This document shows, one piece after another, positions 49,016-59,487 of a stretch of DNA of 64,000 bases. The notes below the pieces were generated by a model that saw only the letters and a list, made by a program, of their open reading frames with translations, made no database searches and had not been told where the DNA came from. The DNA comes from Viola odorata (taxonomy: Eukaryota > Streptophyta > Magnoliopsida > Malpighiales > Violaceae). The translations under genes and the position numbers were made by a program. The stretch is from contig OY829544.1 of the NCBI GenBank assembly GCA_963691705.1, positions 39,701,917-39,765,916 on the forward strand. Reading direction: 5' to 3'. The stretch's first letter is position 1. Each line of letters starts with the position of its first letter.

Positions 49016-50345
49016 TTAGGTCTCGACAGGTGGAGGATCCACCATCATTTCTTCGACTGTTGAGGGCTTGAATCCTTCATAGAAGGGTTTTAGCCTGTGG
49101 CCGTTTACTTTGAAGATGGTTCCTGTGTCTAGATTTTGAATTTCAATCGCACCATGGTCAAAAACTTTCGTAACCACGAAAAGGCCAGACCATTTAGACT
49201 TGAGCTTTCCTGCAAACAACCGCAAACGTGAGTTATATAACAATACTTTCTGTCCAATGGAAAAAGTTTTAGGACGAAGGTGCCTGTCATGATAGGCTTT
49301 AGTCTTGCCCTTGTAGAGCATGACATTCTCATAAGCGTCGTCTCGCAACTCCTCTAGTTCCTGGATTTGCAAGCGTCTGTTCTGGCCGGCATGCCCTAGA
49401 TCCGTGTTCACTTTCCTGATGGCCCAAAAAGCCTTGTGCTCTATCTCAACTGGGAGATGACATGGCTTGCCATATACGATTCTATAGGGCGTCATGCCAA
49501 TCGGGGTCTTGAAAGTTTTCCGGTATGCCTAGAGGGCGTCATCCAACTTCAAACTCCAATCCTTTCGGGACTGATTGACTGTCTTCTCTAGTATGGACTT
49601 AATTTCATGGTTGGACACTTCAGCTTGGCCATTTGTCTGAGGATGATAAGTTGTAGAGGTTCAGGAACGTGGCCATGACACAGTTGCAGAAGTGGGTACC
49701 GCGATCGCTTATGAAGGCACAAGACATACCGAATCGGTTGAAGATATGAGATCGTAGGAAACTCACTACTACTTTGGCATCGTCGGTCTGAGTAGCCCTG
49801 GCCTCGATCCACTTTGAAACATAATCAACGACGAGTAGGATATAGATGTTGCCAAATGAGCTTGGGAATGGGTCTATGAAATCTATGCCCCATATATCAA
49901 AGATCTCACATACAATGATACTGGTCAGAGGCACCTAGTTCCTAGCCCCAATATTGCCTGTGACTTGGCATCGAGGGCACGAAGCACAAAAGAGGTAACT
50001 ATCTTTGAAGATTGATGATCAGTAGAGACCGGTTTATAAGACCTTGAGGGCAGTTTTCTTAGCCGCGAAATGTCCTCCTTCAGAATGGCAGAATTTTAGG
50101 ATCGAGGGCACCTCATCCATGGTTACACAACGGCGAATTATTTGGTCTGAACAGTGCTTCCACAAATATAGGTTATCCCAAATATAGTATTTGGCTTGCC
50201 TTCTGATTTTATTGCATTCGGAGGGGGAAGCGTCTGCGGGGTATGTACCCGTAGCACAAAAATTTGCAATGTCGGAGAACCATGAGAACTGGACCGCATG
50301 GGCGAGACACAATTGTTCGTCTGAAAAAGTATCACGAATGGGCAC
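49016..50345 (-). pseudogene. pol: Integrase of Athila-2, broken
   Basis: The zinc-binding part is at 50345-49950 (EGGHFAAKKTALKVL, then after a stop CASCPRCQVTGNIGAR). The catalytic core reads [20 protein letters not shown] and [15 protein letters not shown] shift then leads to the third acidic residue in [14 protein letters not shown] (49600-49640). The C-terminal frame 49495-49016 reads [40 protein letters not shown] and [17 protein letters not shown], with the [15 protein letters not shown] motif characteristic of Athila. At least three stops or shifts. Confidence 0.82.
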
Positions 50346-51939
50346 AAGTGAATTATCTTCTTGGGCTGGAATCTGCTCATATGATCCGCCACCAGATTTT
50401 CTCTTCCCACCTTATCCTTGATCAAGATATTAAATTCCTGTAGCAACAAGATCCACCTAATGAGTCGAGGCTTTGCATCAGCCTTTTTCAATAGGCATCT
50501 AAGGGCCCAAGAGATACTGCCTGAACTTGTCGAGGGCATAAACAACTGCCAAGAGCTCTTTTTCTGTGGTTGTGTAGTTCTGCTAGGCTGGATCTAATAA
50601 CTTGGAAGCATAGTAAATGACGTAAGTCTCCTTGTCTTTCTTCTGACCCAAAACAGCGCCTAGGGCTTGATTGCTAGCATCACACATGACCTCGAAAGGT
50701 AGAGACCAATCGGGGGCACGAATGATCGGAGCTGAGATAAGCTTATTTTTGAGAAGTTCGAAGGCGGCTTTGCAATTCTCATCAAAATCAAAAGTAACTT
50801 CTTTCTGGAGCAGGCGGCATATGGGTTGGGCAATTTTAGAGAAATCTTTAATAAACCGTTTGTAGAAATCGGCGTGCCCCAGAAAGGATCGCACATCGCG
50901 AACACAAGCTGGGTATGGTAGGGATTCAATCACCTCAATCTTGGCCTTGTCGACTTCGATTCCCTTAGCCGAGACGATATGACCCAAAATGAGGCCTCGA
51001 TCTACCATGAAGTGGCATTTCTCGAAGTTGAGGACAATATTGGTTTCTATGCAACGCTCTAAACATTTCTTCAATTTGAACATACACTCGAAAAAGAAAT
51101 TACCATAAATCGTGAAGTCATCCATGAAGACTTCGATATCATCCTCGACCAATTCAGAAGAAATGCTCACCATACAACGCTGAAAGGTGGCAGGGGTATT
51201 ACACAAGCCAAAGGGCATACGCCTATAAGCAAAGGTGCCAAAGGGGCACGTGAAGGTGGTCTTTTCCTGGTCTTCGGGGGCGACTGGGATCTGATGGAAA
51301 CAGGAGTAACCGTCTAAACAGTAATAGTGAGTTTTCCCCACGAGACGCTCCAGTATTTGGTCTATGAAGGGAAGAGGGAAGTGGTCTTTCCTGGTGGCAG
51401 CATCCAGGCGGCGGTAGTCGATACACACACGCCACGCATTCTGGATTCTGGTGGGAATAGCTTTGTCATCTTGCCCAATGGTAATGGTGATACCAGTTTT
51501 CTTGGGCACGACTTGTATAGGACTGACCCATGGACTATCAGAAATGGGATAGATAACACCCGCATCAAGCAATTTCAGCACTTCTTTCCTGACCACCTCC
51601 ATCATGGGTGGATTCAATCGGCGTTGTGGCTGGCGTATAGTCTTGCTAGCATCTTCCAAGTGAATACGATGAGTGAATACGATGAGTGCATAGCGCTGGT
51701 GACAAGCCCTTGATATCTGCGATGGTCCAGCCTATGGCTTGTCTGAATTCCTTCAATAAGGAAATCAGTTTAGACTCTTCAGGATTTTTGAGCTTTTTGG
51801 AGATAATGATAGGTAGAGAGTCATTGGGACTGAGATAAGAATACTTCATATGGGAAGGCAGTGGTTTCAGATCGAGGACTGGAGCCTGATCGATAGATGG
51901 AGATAACTTGACATGGTCTGGGTAATTAGGAGACACCAT
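50346..51939 (-). pseudogene. pol: Reverse transcriptase and RNase H of Athila-2
   Basis: 51939-51646 is the linker (PEESKLISLLKEFRQAIGWT, ADIKGLSPALCTHRI). After a small indel the main frame 51659-50583 reads RRLNPPMMEVVRKEVLKLLD, WRVCIDYRRLDAATRKDHFP, YRRMPFGLCNTPATFQRCM, the catalytic FMDDFTIYG (near 51117-51128, FMDD in place of YVDD) and RNase H start VMCDASNQALGAVLGQK with its first Asp. A stop, then TTTEKELLAVVYAL and further RNase H to about 50400. FMDD and a single RNase H fit the Athila lineage. The 358-codon frame is well kept. Confidence 0.87.
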
Positions 51940-52106
51940 TGTGGGCTCATGCGGGATAATAGCGCACTTTTCTAGGGCAGCGATGACAGAATGCAGCTCC
52001 TGTCAAGGACAAATTGTAAAGGGTCAGTAGAATGAAGTTCAGTAAGTTCTTCAACAAAAGGGTCAATCAAATCAATATAGTTAACACTGGAAAATTTAGA
52101 GGGGTA

Positions 52107-53340
52107 TCACATGGCCTCAAGCATGTTGAACTTGATAATTTCCCCGTCAAACTCGAGGGTGATGGTTGTGTCATGAACATCAATCTTTGCTCGAGCAGTG
52201 GCCAGAAAGGGTCGACCGAGAAGAACGTCTGTTGACTTGGTGGAGTCTTCATTCTCCATGGCATTAACATAAAAATCAAATGGGAATAAGAATTTGCTCA
52301 CTTGGACCAAGACATATGTGATGTGCCCCTTGGGGTAGATAACAGAATGATTAGCAAGCTGAATGGCTAGGTTGGTAGGTCTGAGAGGTTCGAGCCCAAG
52401 ACTGTTGTAGATGATCAAGGGCATGACATTAATTCCTGCCCCCAAATCACACATGGCTTTCCCAATGTCGATTGTATCGATTCGATAGGGAATGATGAAC
52501 ATTCCTTGATCCTTGCATTTCAGGGGGGTCTTTTTCTGGATATGGGCAGAAGGGTTTACTCCTACACTGATCTTGTTAACTTCAGCCAATTTACTCTTGT
52601 TCGTGCACAACTATTTCAGGAACTTGGCATAGCGGGGCACATTCTTAACTGCTTGGAGGAGAGGGATGTTTACAACCACCTTACTAAACATGTCGAAGAT
52701 ATCGCGGTCCTCATTTTCCTTCTTGGACTTGATCAACCTTTGGGGAAATGGGGGCTCGAGAATCTTGTGAATGTATTCTTAGGTGAATTAGGGTGGATTG
52801 GGGTCATTCCTTAGTGAACCTCTAGGAGAGCGGGTTCTTTCTTCCATGACCTCGACGAATCGGGGCACTTTTGGGCTCTTCGCTCTGGGTTTTGGCTTGA
52901 TTTCAGACTCTGGAGAGTTTCCAATGTCAGGAGCAGGATATGCTGGAGGAGTCAAGGTCGTTCCACTTCACAGAGTTACTGCACAGACATTGTGTTTCGG
53001 ATTAGTTTCAGTTTGGGGTGGAAATCTCCTTTGATTCTTCAGCTCCTTCATCTCCGCCATCAAGGTACTCACGTGCTTTCAAAGTTCCTCAATTTCCTTT
53101 TGCTGTTCGGGGTTAATTGGTGATGCGGCATTCAGGGGCACGATGAAAGTCTGGTCTTGAGGTGGTTGGCGTTGATACTGATTATACGTGGGTCGATGTC
53201 TGAAGTTTTGCATGTTGTGGGTCATTTCTATAAGGATTTTATTATTGCCGGAAGACTGAGGATTGGGAACCCATCCTGGATTCTGTTGCTTCCAGCCCTG
53301 GTTGTAGTTTTGACCATATGGGGCCTAGATGTACTGACCA
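52107..53340 (-). pseudogene. pol: Protease and gag-pro linker of Athila-2
   Basis: The frame 52610-52107 has FIIPYRIDTIDIGKAMCDLG, AGINVMPLIIYNSLGLEPLR, VIYPKGHITYVLVQVSKFLF and VLLGRPFLATARAKIDVHD. D-L-G-A at the active site matches Athila-3 and differs from the D-N-G of the Tat copies. Between 52620 and 53340 lies a Pro/Gln-rich linker with a short coiled coil (EQQKEIEELRKHVSTLMAEM) in disrupted frames. Confidence 0.8.
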
Positions 53341-54439
53341 GCAGCGTTCACTTGGATTTTGTCTAGGATATGGGGGCATGCATCTATGGGGTGGTCCACA
53401 AAATTACAGATTTGACAAGCCTTGACTGGTGCGGACTGTCCTGTTATGAAATTCTGAAACATTCTCGTGAGAGAGGTCAGTTGGTTCTGTAATGCTGCAA
53501 CTTGGGCGTCTTAGCCTTGACTATTGCCAACCTCAGTTGTGGCATTCTTGGCCATGAGTTCGATGGTAGCCTTTACAACAGCTGGTGTAAGAGTAGTGAG
53601 AGAGCCATTGGCAGCAGCGTTGAGAAGAGCCTTGTCGTGAGCCTTGAGGCCTTCACAGAAATACTGAATAAGGGCATGCTCGCTGAGATTGTGCGAGGGG
53701 CACATGGACTGCATCTTTAGATATCTTTCATAATACTGGGCCAGATCTCCTTCTTTTTCTAGACTATGGATACAAGTTGTTTGCGCGTGGTGTTGGCGAT
53801 AGATGCTGGATAGTACTTCTCAATGAAGATCTTGTACATTGCCGCCCAAGAGTGGATAGATCTTGGCGGAAGGTAGTAATACCAGTCAAGGGCATCGTCT
53901 TTGAGAGACCACATAAAAGCGCGCAGCTTTGCTTGCTCAATGCTGACGTTGGGAGGTTTCATGGCCTCGCAGATTGAGTGGAGTTGTTGAAGGTGACGAA
54001 GAGCACTTTCTTTAGGGACACCTCGGAAGGTAGGTAGATGGTGCATGACGACTGATTTGAGGGTCCAATCATGAGGGACAGCAGGCCAGACAATACAACT
54101 GCTCGACATGTCGGGGCCTGCATTGAGGTGGTCTATGGATTGCTGGTTTGGAGGAGGTGGTGGTGGGTCTTCATGACGCACATGGTTGTCATGATCTTCC
54201 ATGGCTGGAAAATCAAAATGAGCGGCTATTGGGTTTTCAAGACCTCGATGAAGGTTGGCTAGGTCTTGGAAAAACTGATGGTCTTGGTTGGCCAGATTAG
54301 AAGGTTGTCTTTCGAGGGCAGGATGAGGGATTCCTCTACGCTGGGCAGAAGGACATCTAGCTTGCCTCCGAAGTCCTCTTTCTGTTTTGGTCAATTCGAG
54401 ATCTAGAGGGAGTAGATTTGATGCAGATCTCCTGGTCAT
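53341..54439 (-). pseudogene. gag: Gag of Athila-2, frameshifted
   Basis: Starts MTRRSASNLLPLDLEL at 54439, parallel to MTRSSHEELIPFNPEL of Athila-3. The first frame (to 53759) contains the capsid-like TLKSVVMHHLPTFRGVPKES, LHSICEAMKPPNVS and FMWSLKDDALDWYYYLPP. A shift near 53760 leads to LSEHALIQYFCEGLKAHDKA, then a stop and a canonical zinc knuckle C-X2-C-X4-H-X4-C (CQICNFVDHPIDAC, about 53380-53421). It forms the particle shell and binds element RNA in intact relatives. Confidence 0.83.
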
Positions 54440-54471
54440 ACAAGTAAAAAGAAAATAATTAGTACCGTTCA

Positions 54472-54490
54472 ATCCCCGGCAACGGTGCCA
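54472..54490 (-). other. Primer-binding site of Athila-2
   Basis: Plus strand ATCCCCGGCAACGGTGCCA equals the tRNA-Asp 3' end (ATCCCCGGCAACGGCGCCA) with one change. Five bases separate it from the LTR. Confidence 0.88.
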
Positions 54491-54495
54491 AAATT

Positions 54496-56107
54496 TGATC
54501 GTCACTCAAATATACTTATATTTTCCCTGATGCCTAAATGCACAAATAAATGTGTACAGGGCAAGATAGGGTCGAACCACAGAGATTGAAGGAATAATAT
54601 CTCAATTTTGATGTATGATAGGGAATAAATGCAGCCAAATAAAAAAGTAACACATGGGGGTTTTATGTTTATTAACGAATTAATCAACGCAGATTTGGGA
54701 GCTAACAACAAATAATTAAAATAGCAAATCCCAACATAAAAGTAACAATCATTCGAGGGCTCGATTGCAAAGAACAATCGAGGGCAAGATCACAAAAAGC
54801 AATTCAAGGGCAAGATAATAAGAAAGACAGTAAAAGAGATATAAATATGATGGGAAGAGATCTTAGCAAAAGGTGTTCTCGGGTTGCTTTCTAGGTCAGT
54901 TAGTCATGGGCACAAAAATATTCCAAACTCATGCACAGACCAACTATAGGGGCCATGTTTCTACGTAGGCCCCCTACTCACCTTCATAGGTAGAAGCCAC
55001 CCCCCGTTTCCATATATGAGGTGGCCTTGACGTTTCGCCGTCCTTCTAGGCACGAATGCGGGGAGGCATTATTCAAAACGCCCATGAAGTGGAGGGAAGA
55101 CAGATCTAGGGCATCTTAGTGTGTCAAGCTCGTATCACATACCCTAAACGACCGTTTAACCCTAGACGAAAGACCTCTCACGATGTCTCCACTAGGTGTC
55201 TACTATTAACTCAAGGATTCGCGTTAGTTATAACCAAGAGAATGACAACACTCACACAGAAATATCAACAGTTGATCAAGCCCTCAACATTTCTATATAA
55301 GCATGGGAATAAAACGATAAACAACCGAATATGACAAGAGAATATATTAAGCATGCATTATGCCTCTTAACTGAACCTTACAACCCTTGAAACACCCTTT
55401 ACTAAAAAGATAGGACTTAGCTACTCATAACAAAATATAAACAGAAAGTAGAAGAAGAAAATAACATAAACAAGGTTAAAGGAAATAAAATAGAAGTGTA
55501 TTAGATAAAACCGATTGTGGAAATCCAAGTTTTTCCTTTTACAAGCTGACGGCGGTGCTCAAAAAGAGGAAGAGAGAATCCCTAAAAATTAGGTAAAAGT
55601 GAGAGAGTGTCTTAGGATAACTGTCCATGCAAAAACCCTAAAGCTAAGCTTATATAGCCTAAAAACTAGCTAGGGGACAAAATACAGCTAAAGGAGAGAG
55701 GGTGTCAGCACTTGGGAAGGCGCCAGCACACAGGGGGGATGCGCCCTTGGCAGAGAATATTCTAGAATCTTCTAGAAGCACCTGACACCTTCTAGAAACG
55801 CTTGGGATCCCTTGCGAATCTTTAGAGATTTCTTTGTTTGGCTCTTTGATCTTTGATCTGATGCGGATGTGTCGAGGGCATAAGACAGCTCACTGGTCTG
55901 GTTAGCGTCGAGGGCACGATGACATTCCACTCTTCTAGGCCTCGATCTTTGAAACTCTAGAAATCCTTCCAAAACTGCTCGTTTACGCTCTTTTCTCCAT
56001 TTAGGCACTGATCTCCAAAAAGATGGGAAAAAGGGCAAATCAAAAGTATCATGCCCTCGAAAAGGCCGAAATAAGAGAGAAAAACCTACAATAAAAACAC
56101 GCTATCA
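54496..56107 (-). repeat. Right (5') LTR of Athila-2 (1612 bp)
   Basis: Plus strand TGATCGTCACTCAAATATAC ... AAAACACGCTATCA. The promoter TATA on the minus strand is TATATAAGC (plus 55650-55656). It differs from the left LTR by scattered substitutions and small indels, clearly more than the young element's LTR pair. Confidence 0.9.
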
Positions 56108-56112
56108 GGGAA
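56108..56112. repeat. Target-site duplication GGGAA of Athila-2, right copy
   Basis: GGGAA directly after ...GCTATCA, identical to 30809-30813. Confidence 0.9.
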
Positions 56113-56507
56113 CCACACAGGGCCATACCAGTTTGCACCCTTGAAGTTCTAATAAGGACCAGCAAGTGGCCAAAGAAGAGTCGAACTAGCAGCTGAGCAT
56201 CAGATTGACCAAGATGCTAGTCTTGACCAAGACCATCAGAAGTAAGCTGACCCTTCCTCTACACCAGAGCCTACACAGAGCAATATGCAAACTATCCTGG
56301 ATGCCCTAAACTAGAACAACCAGCTCATCAAAACCATGCAACAAACACTCCTTGACCAGCAACAAACCATCCATGGACTGCAACAATGCCACCAGGACAC
56401 TTTGGAGAAGTATCTGGATGGTATCCGCATCCTAGACAAGGCCATAGCAAATCTCCACAAAAATCTTCATGCATGGGCCGAATCCTCCACAGAATCAGAG
56501 TCTAGAT
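56113..56507 (+). pseudogene. Athila-3 post-pol gene, C-terminal part
   Basis: Resumes after the Athila-2 insertion: HTGPYQFAPLKF, stops, then QRRVELAAEHQIDQDASLDQ, LIKTMQQTLLDQQQTIHGLQ and KYLDGIRILDKAIANLHKNL, ending AESSTESESR-stop at about 56507. A Gln/Leu-rich coiled coil. Two or more stops and a phase change relative to 30795. Confidence 0.65.
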
Positions 56508-57585
56508 GACTTTTCCCTTAGTCATTTCTTTCCTTTTCTTTTGTATATATAGTTGTTTGATTTTGTTTTACTTTTCTATTTGTGCTACTTACCTTTCTCA
56601 CACATTGAGGATAATGTGTCCAATAAGTGTGGGGGAGGGGTTTTATTTTGATATGTTTATTTTGATGTGTGATTTCTGCATAAGTTAGATTTAAATTTTT
56701 GCACACTTTTAGATCTGTTTTAAAAAAAAAAATTATTGATTTTTGTGTCTTTTTAGACGGATTTCATGTTTTATATTATTTTCAAGAATCAGATTCCATC
56801 TTGTCTTTAAACATTTTGTCCATTCACATAGGAAGTAAGAATGTTGTATTTTATGACTCCATACCATACTACTAGAGCAATAAATTGGGTTAATATTTCC
56901 AATACTTGAGTACGAGTTCTGGTACTCTTTAAACATCACTTATGTACATAGATTCATAATTCTAGTGCTTAACACCAGAATCTGCAAATGAAATATTCAC
57001 AACTGGTTTGTCTCGCCTTGTAATTCTTTGACATAGAACTGCCATGCAATTTTTAGATGAGTCCTTGAAAAGAATAAATGTTTGGAAATGCTTTGGTGTT
57101 CTTACCTCACCAAGCAGGAGCATCTAGAGAACTATCCTGGTAAAAGAACAAAATTTTGTAGAAGAAAAATAGTTTGTCCTAGTGTTCTTGCCTCACCAAG
57201 TAGGAGCATCTAGGAAACTACTCAATGAATCAAAGATTTATGTGTAATGTTGGTAAAAAGCAAGGCTAAAAAATGTAGTTATGCTAATAAGACCAGTCCA
57301 TGTGGCATAGGAGAAAAGGAAGACAAAACTGTTTTGTTTTGTTTCAGTTTGTATGATTTTGTCATGGAGCACCTGAATTATGACTATGTACATGCAGGAT
57401 GCTTGGGGTATTGGTTAGGCCTTAGTTATACGATTTTGGAGTTGTGGACTAAAGTGTTTGAGTATTCTGTGTGATTAGATAGATGGTTAACTGCAAGTGT
57501 TTTCTGATTTTTTATCACTCTATGTCTTTTGTTTTGTTATTTGTTTTGTTATAGAGTCAGTATGCTTGGGGGCAAGCATTAGATT
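56508..57585 (+). other. 3' untranslated region of Athila-3
   Basis: Contains the conserved dyad and purine motif (56601-56640) and a duplicated GGTGTTCTTACCTCACCAAG / AGTGTTCTTGCCTCACCAAG block (57092-57140 and 57179-57225). The frame at 57247-57474 has no recognised domain. Confidence 0.6.
56601..56640 (+). promoter_or_regulatory. Conserved Athila 3' dyad and purine motif (Athila-3)
   Basis: CACATTGAGGATAATGTG has perfect 6-bp arms and is followed by AAGTGTGGGGGAGGGG. It is the counterpart of 43480-43512 in Athila-2 and lies about 1 kb before the LTR. Confidence 0.65.
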
Positions 57586-57599
57586 AAGTTTGGGGGGTT
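57586..57599 (+). other. Polypurine tract of Athila-3
   Basis: AAGTTTGGGGGGTT directly precedes the right LTR. Confidence 0.75.
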
Positions 57600-58909
57600 T
57601 GATTGAGCCTTAATTGTAGTGGTTTTTACTACCTGTTCTCTTGCAATTTCGAATAGTAAGCTACTGATTTTGGTGTGAATCATTCGATTACTGTAGGAAA
57701 TAACTTTTGTAAGGAAGGGAGTAGAAGGAGGGGAATTAAGCATGATTCTGGGCATATTTGGAGCAGTAGGATTCTTGGTTGTCATTCTTGACCAAGATGG
57801 GAAAGTCATCTCTCTTGGGCAAGACAGACTTGCTTGGTCAATCTATCACCCTGGAGAAATCTACGGAACAAATAACGGACCAAAGGCGCTGGCAGATGAT
57901 TCTTTCCTGCCCTGACGATTGAGAGCATTAATCACGGATGAATTATAGATGCGCCTCGCTGATTTGATTCGATAAGATTCTTTTGTGAGGAAGAGAGCAA
58001 CTCAAACACAATTTAGAGTTGATTAGAATTTTATTTTCCTTTACTTCTACTTTTAGCTATTTTCTTAGAAGAGGGAACTATTTATACTCTTCCTAGGGTT
58101 TTTGAGAGAGGACATGATCTCTTCTTTGTCGTTGCTGGGTTTGGAACTTTTTTATCTAGTTTTTGATTCCTGCTTTTACATACTTTGCTGCTTCAAAAAT
58201 GAAGGATTTTTAATAAATTCGATACATAGTCGATTTTTGCTTTCAATCATGAGTATGAGTAGCTAAATACATCCTTCTTAGTAGAGGCACTTAAAGCATG
58301 AGCATGAGACCTAATCGATCCTATCACTCTTTAAGTATGCATTTAATCAATCTCGTAATTATTTCTAACGTGTTTTCTGTTTGATATTAGACCTGATCAA
58401 TCTAGGATTGAATAGATCACACAACAGTCATTTCTCTTGGTCATGGATTATTAACCAAGAGGATCGAAGTAGACACTTACGCGCTAGCAGAACATCCACA
58501 AAACGGTAGAGGGAAAGGTTAATCAGATCCAGTCCCGACTGACGCCCGAGGATACTAGTCTGGAGTTGTCTTCCTCTAGTCGTTCATCAGCCAACTCAGT
58601 AAACCTTTAACCGGCAAGGTGCTGGTTGGTTAGGCATCATCTCTAAGCATACCTGAGGTGATGCTGATATAGGAGGGAAGTAGGGGTCATAAGTGTACTT
58701 TGATCCTATAGCAACTCTGTAGATTGAAGATGAATACTCCTACGTCTATGATTGCATCTCATGTCTCATAGTTGCCAGCCTCTACTAGAAATTTCTCTCC
58801 TATTTGATTTTCATTTCTAGATCTACCATCTTGACCAAGAACATCATTCTTGACCAAGACTGTTTTATTGCTCATTTACTTTCCAACTTTAGTTTTAAGA
58901 CAAAACCCT
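57600..58909 (+). repeat. Right (3') LTR of Athila-3, truncated
   Basis: Begins TGATTGAGCCTTAATTG and follows the left LTR until AAGACAAAACCCT (58909), where homology stops. The last ~160 bp (equivalent to 26046-26204, with the CCCATCA end) are absent. Unique sequence leading to the gene region follows. Confidence 0.85.
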
Positions 58910-59487
58910 CCTTTCCTTCTCATTTAGTCTTTTTCTCTTATTTTTGCAAAAAGGAAAGAAATTCACCAATAATCAGTAGTATTATTATCTAAAACTGATG
59001 AATTAGATAATGATTTCGTATCAGATTAGCGCTCAATCACTTTCCTTCTTTCTATTGTTATTAATAATGATGAGGGAGAAAGGATATTAATGAAATTGAT
59101 TGTAGGTTAGACGAAGATGCAATCTACAATTTTTTAATTTTTACAGATAAAATACCTAAATTAGCTAGGGTACCTAAAACACTCCATAAAAATTAAAAAT
59201 AAAATAAAATAAAATAAAAATAAAACCAAAGACAAAGGATAAAAGTCTTACAAAGCAATTTAGATGTATTTATTTTATTTTTATTGTAATTACGCCTTCC
59301 TTATTTGAAAAGAAATTGAAGCAGCATAACCTCTGCTGCAAGTCATGTTGCCCGGGCGATAGGGCATCCTTTCCTTCTTCCTTTCCCTCTTAATTATCCC
59401 AACAACGATAGGAAACAACTTTATATAATTAGTCCCACGAAGTTTCATTTTGCTTCCTCTGAAATTTGGCTTAGGTGAAGAGAAGAT
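58910..59487. other. Gene-proximal intergenic DNA and promoter of the EF-hand-like gene
   Basis: AT-rich with an (AAAAT)n-like tract at 59187-59227. No transposon boundary is visible. The last ~100 bp form the likely core promoter and 5' UTR of the next gene. Confidence 0.5.
59422..59428 (+). promoter_or_regulatory. Probable TATA box of the EF-hand-like gene
   Basis: TATATAA about 60 bp before the ATG at 59488, leaving room for a short leader. Other TATA-like words occur in this AT-rich DNA, so the call is moderate. Confidence 0.45.

Larger units (their letters stand above)
30814..56107 (-). mobile_element. Athila-2 (minus strand), complete ends, nested in Athila-3
   Basis: Both LTRs are present (left 30814-32151 plus 41583-41857, total 1613 bp; right 54496-56107, 1612 bp). 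The 5-bp duplication GGGAA is perfect on both sides, and the tRNA-Asp-type primer site lies inside the right LTR, so transcription runs right to left. Order on the minus strand: gag, protease, RT, RNase H, integrase, post-pol ORF, 3' region, PPT, LTR. It is split by a 9.4-kb Ogre/Tat-type element in its left LTR and by a Tat fragment in the post-pol ORF. Coding regions hold many stops, but most domains can still be read. Confidence 0.9.
24772..58909 (+). mobile_element. Athila-3 (plus strand), RT-less element split by Athila-2
   Basis: LTRs lie at 24772-26204 and 57600-58909 in direct orientation, with a tRNA-Asp-type primer site after the left LTR and a polypurine tract before the right one. 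Own internal sequence is 26205-30813 plus 56113-57599 (about 6.1 kb). Order: gag, protease, a post-pol ORF, a conserved dyad plus purine motif, PPT. The RT, RNase H and integrase core is absent between about 28985 and 29185. The right LTR lacks its last ~160 bp. The LTRs differ at many positions, so this is the oldest member of the right stack. Confidence 0.85.

Noticed and set aside
57247..57474. 75-codon frame
   Set aside because: Lies in the 3' untranslated region of Athila-3; no domain or conservation visible.
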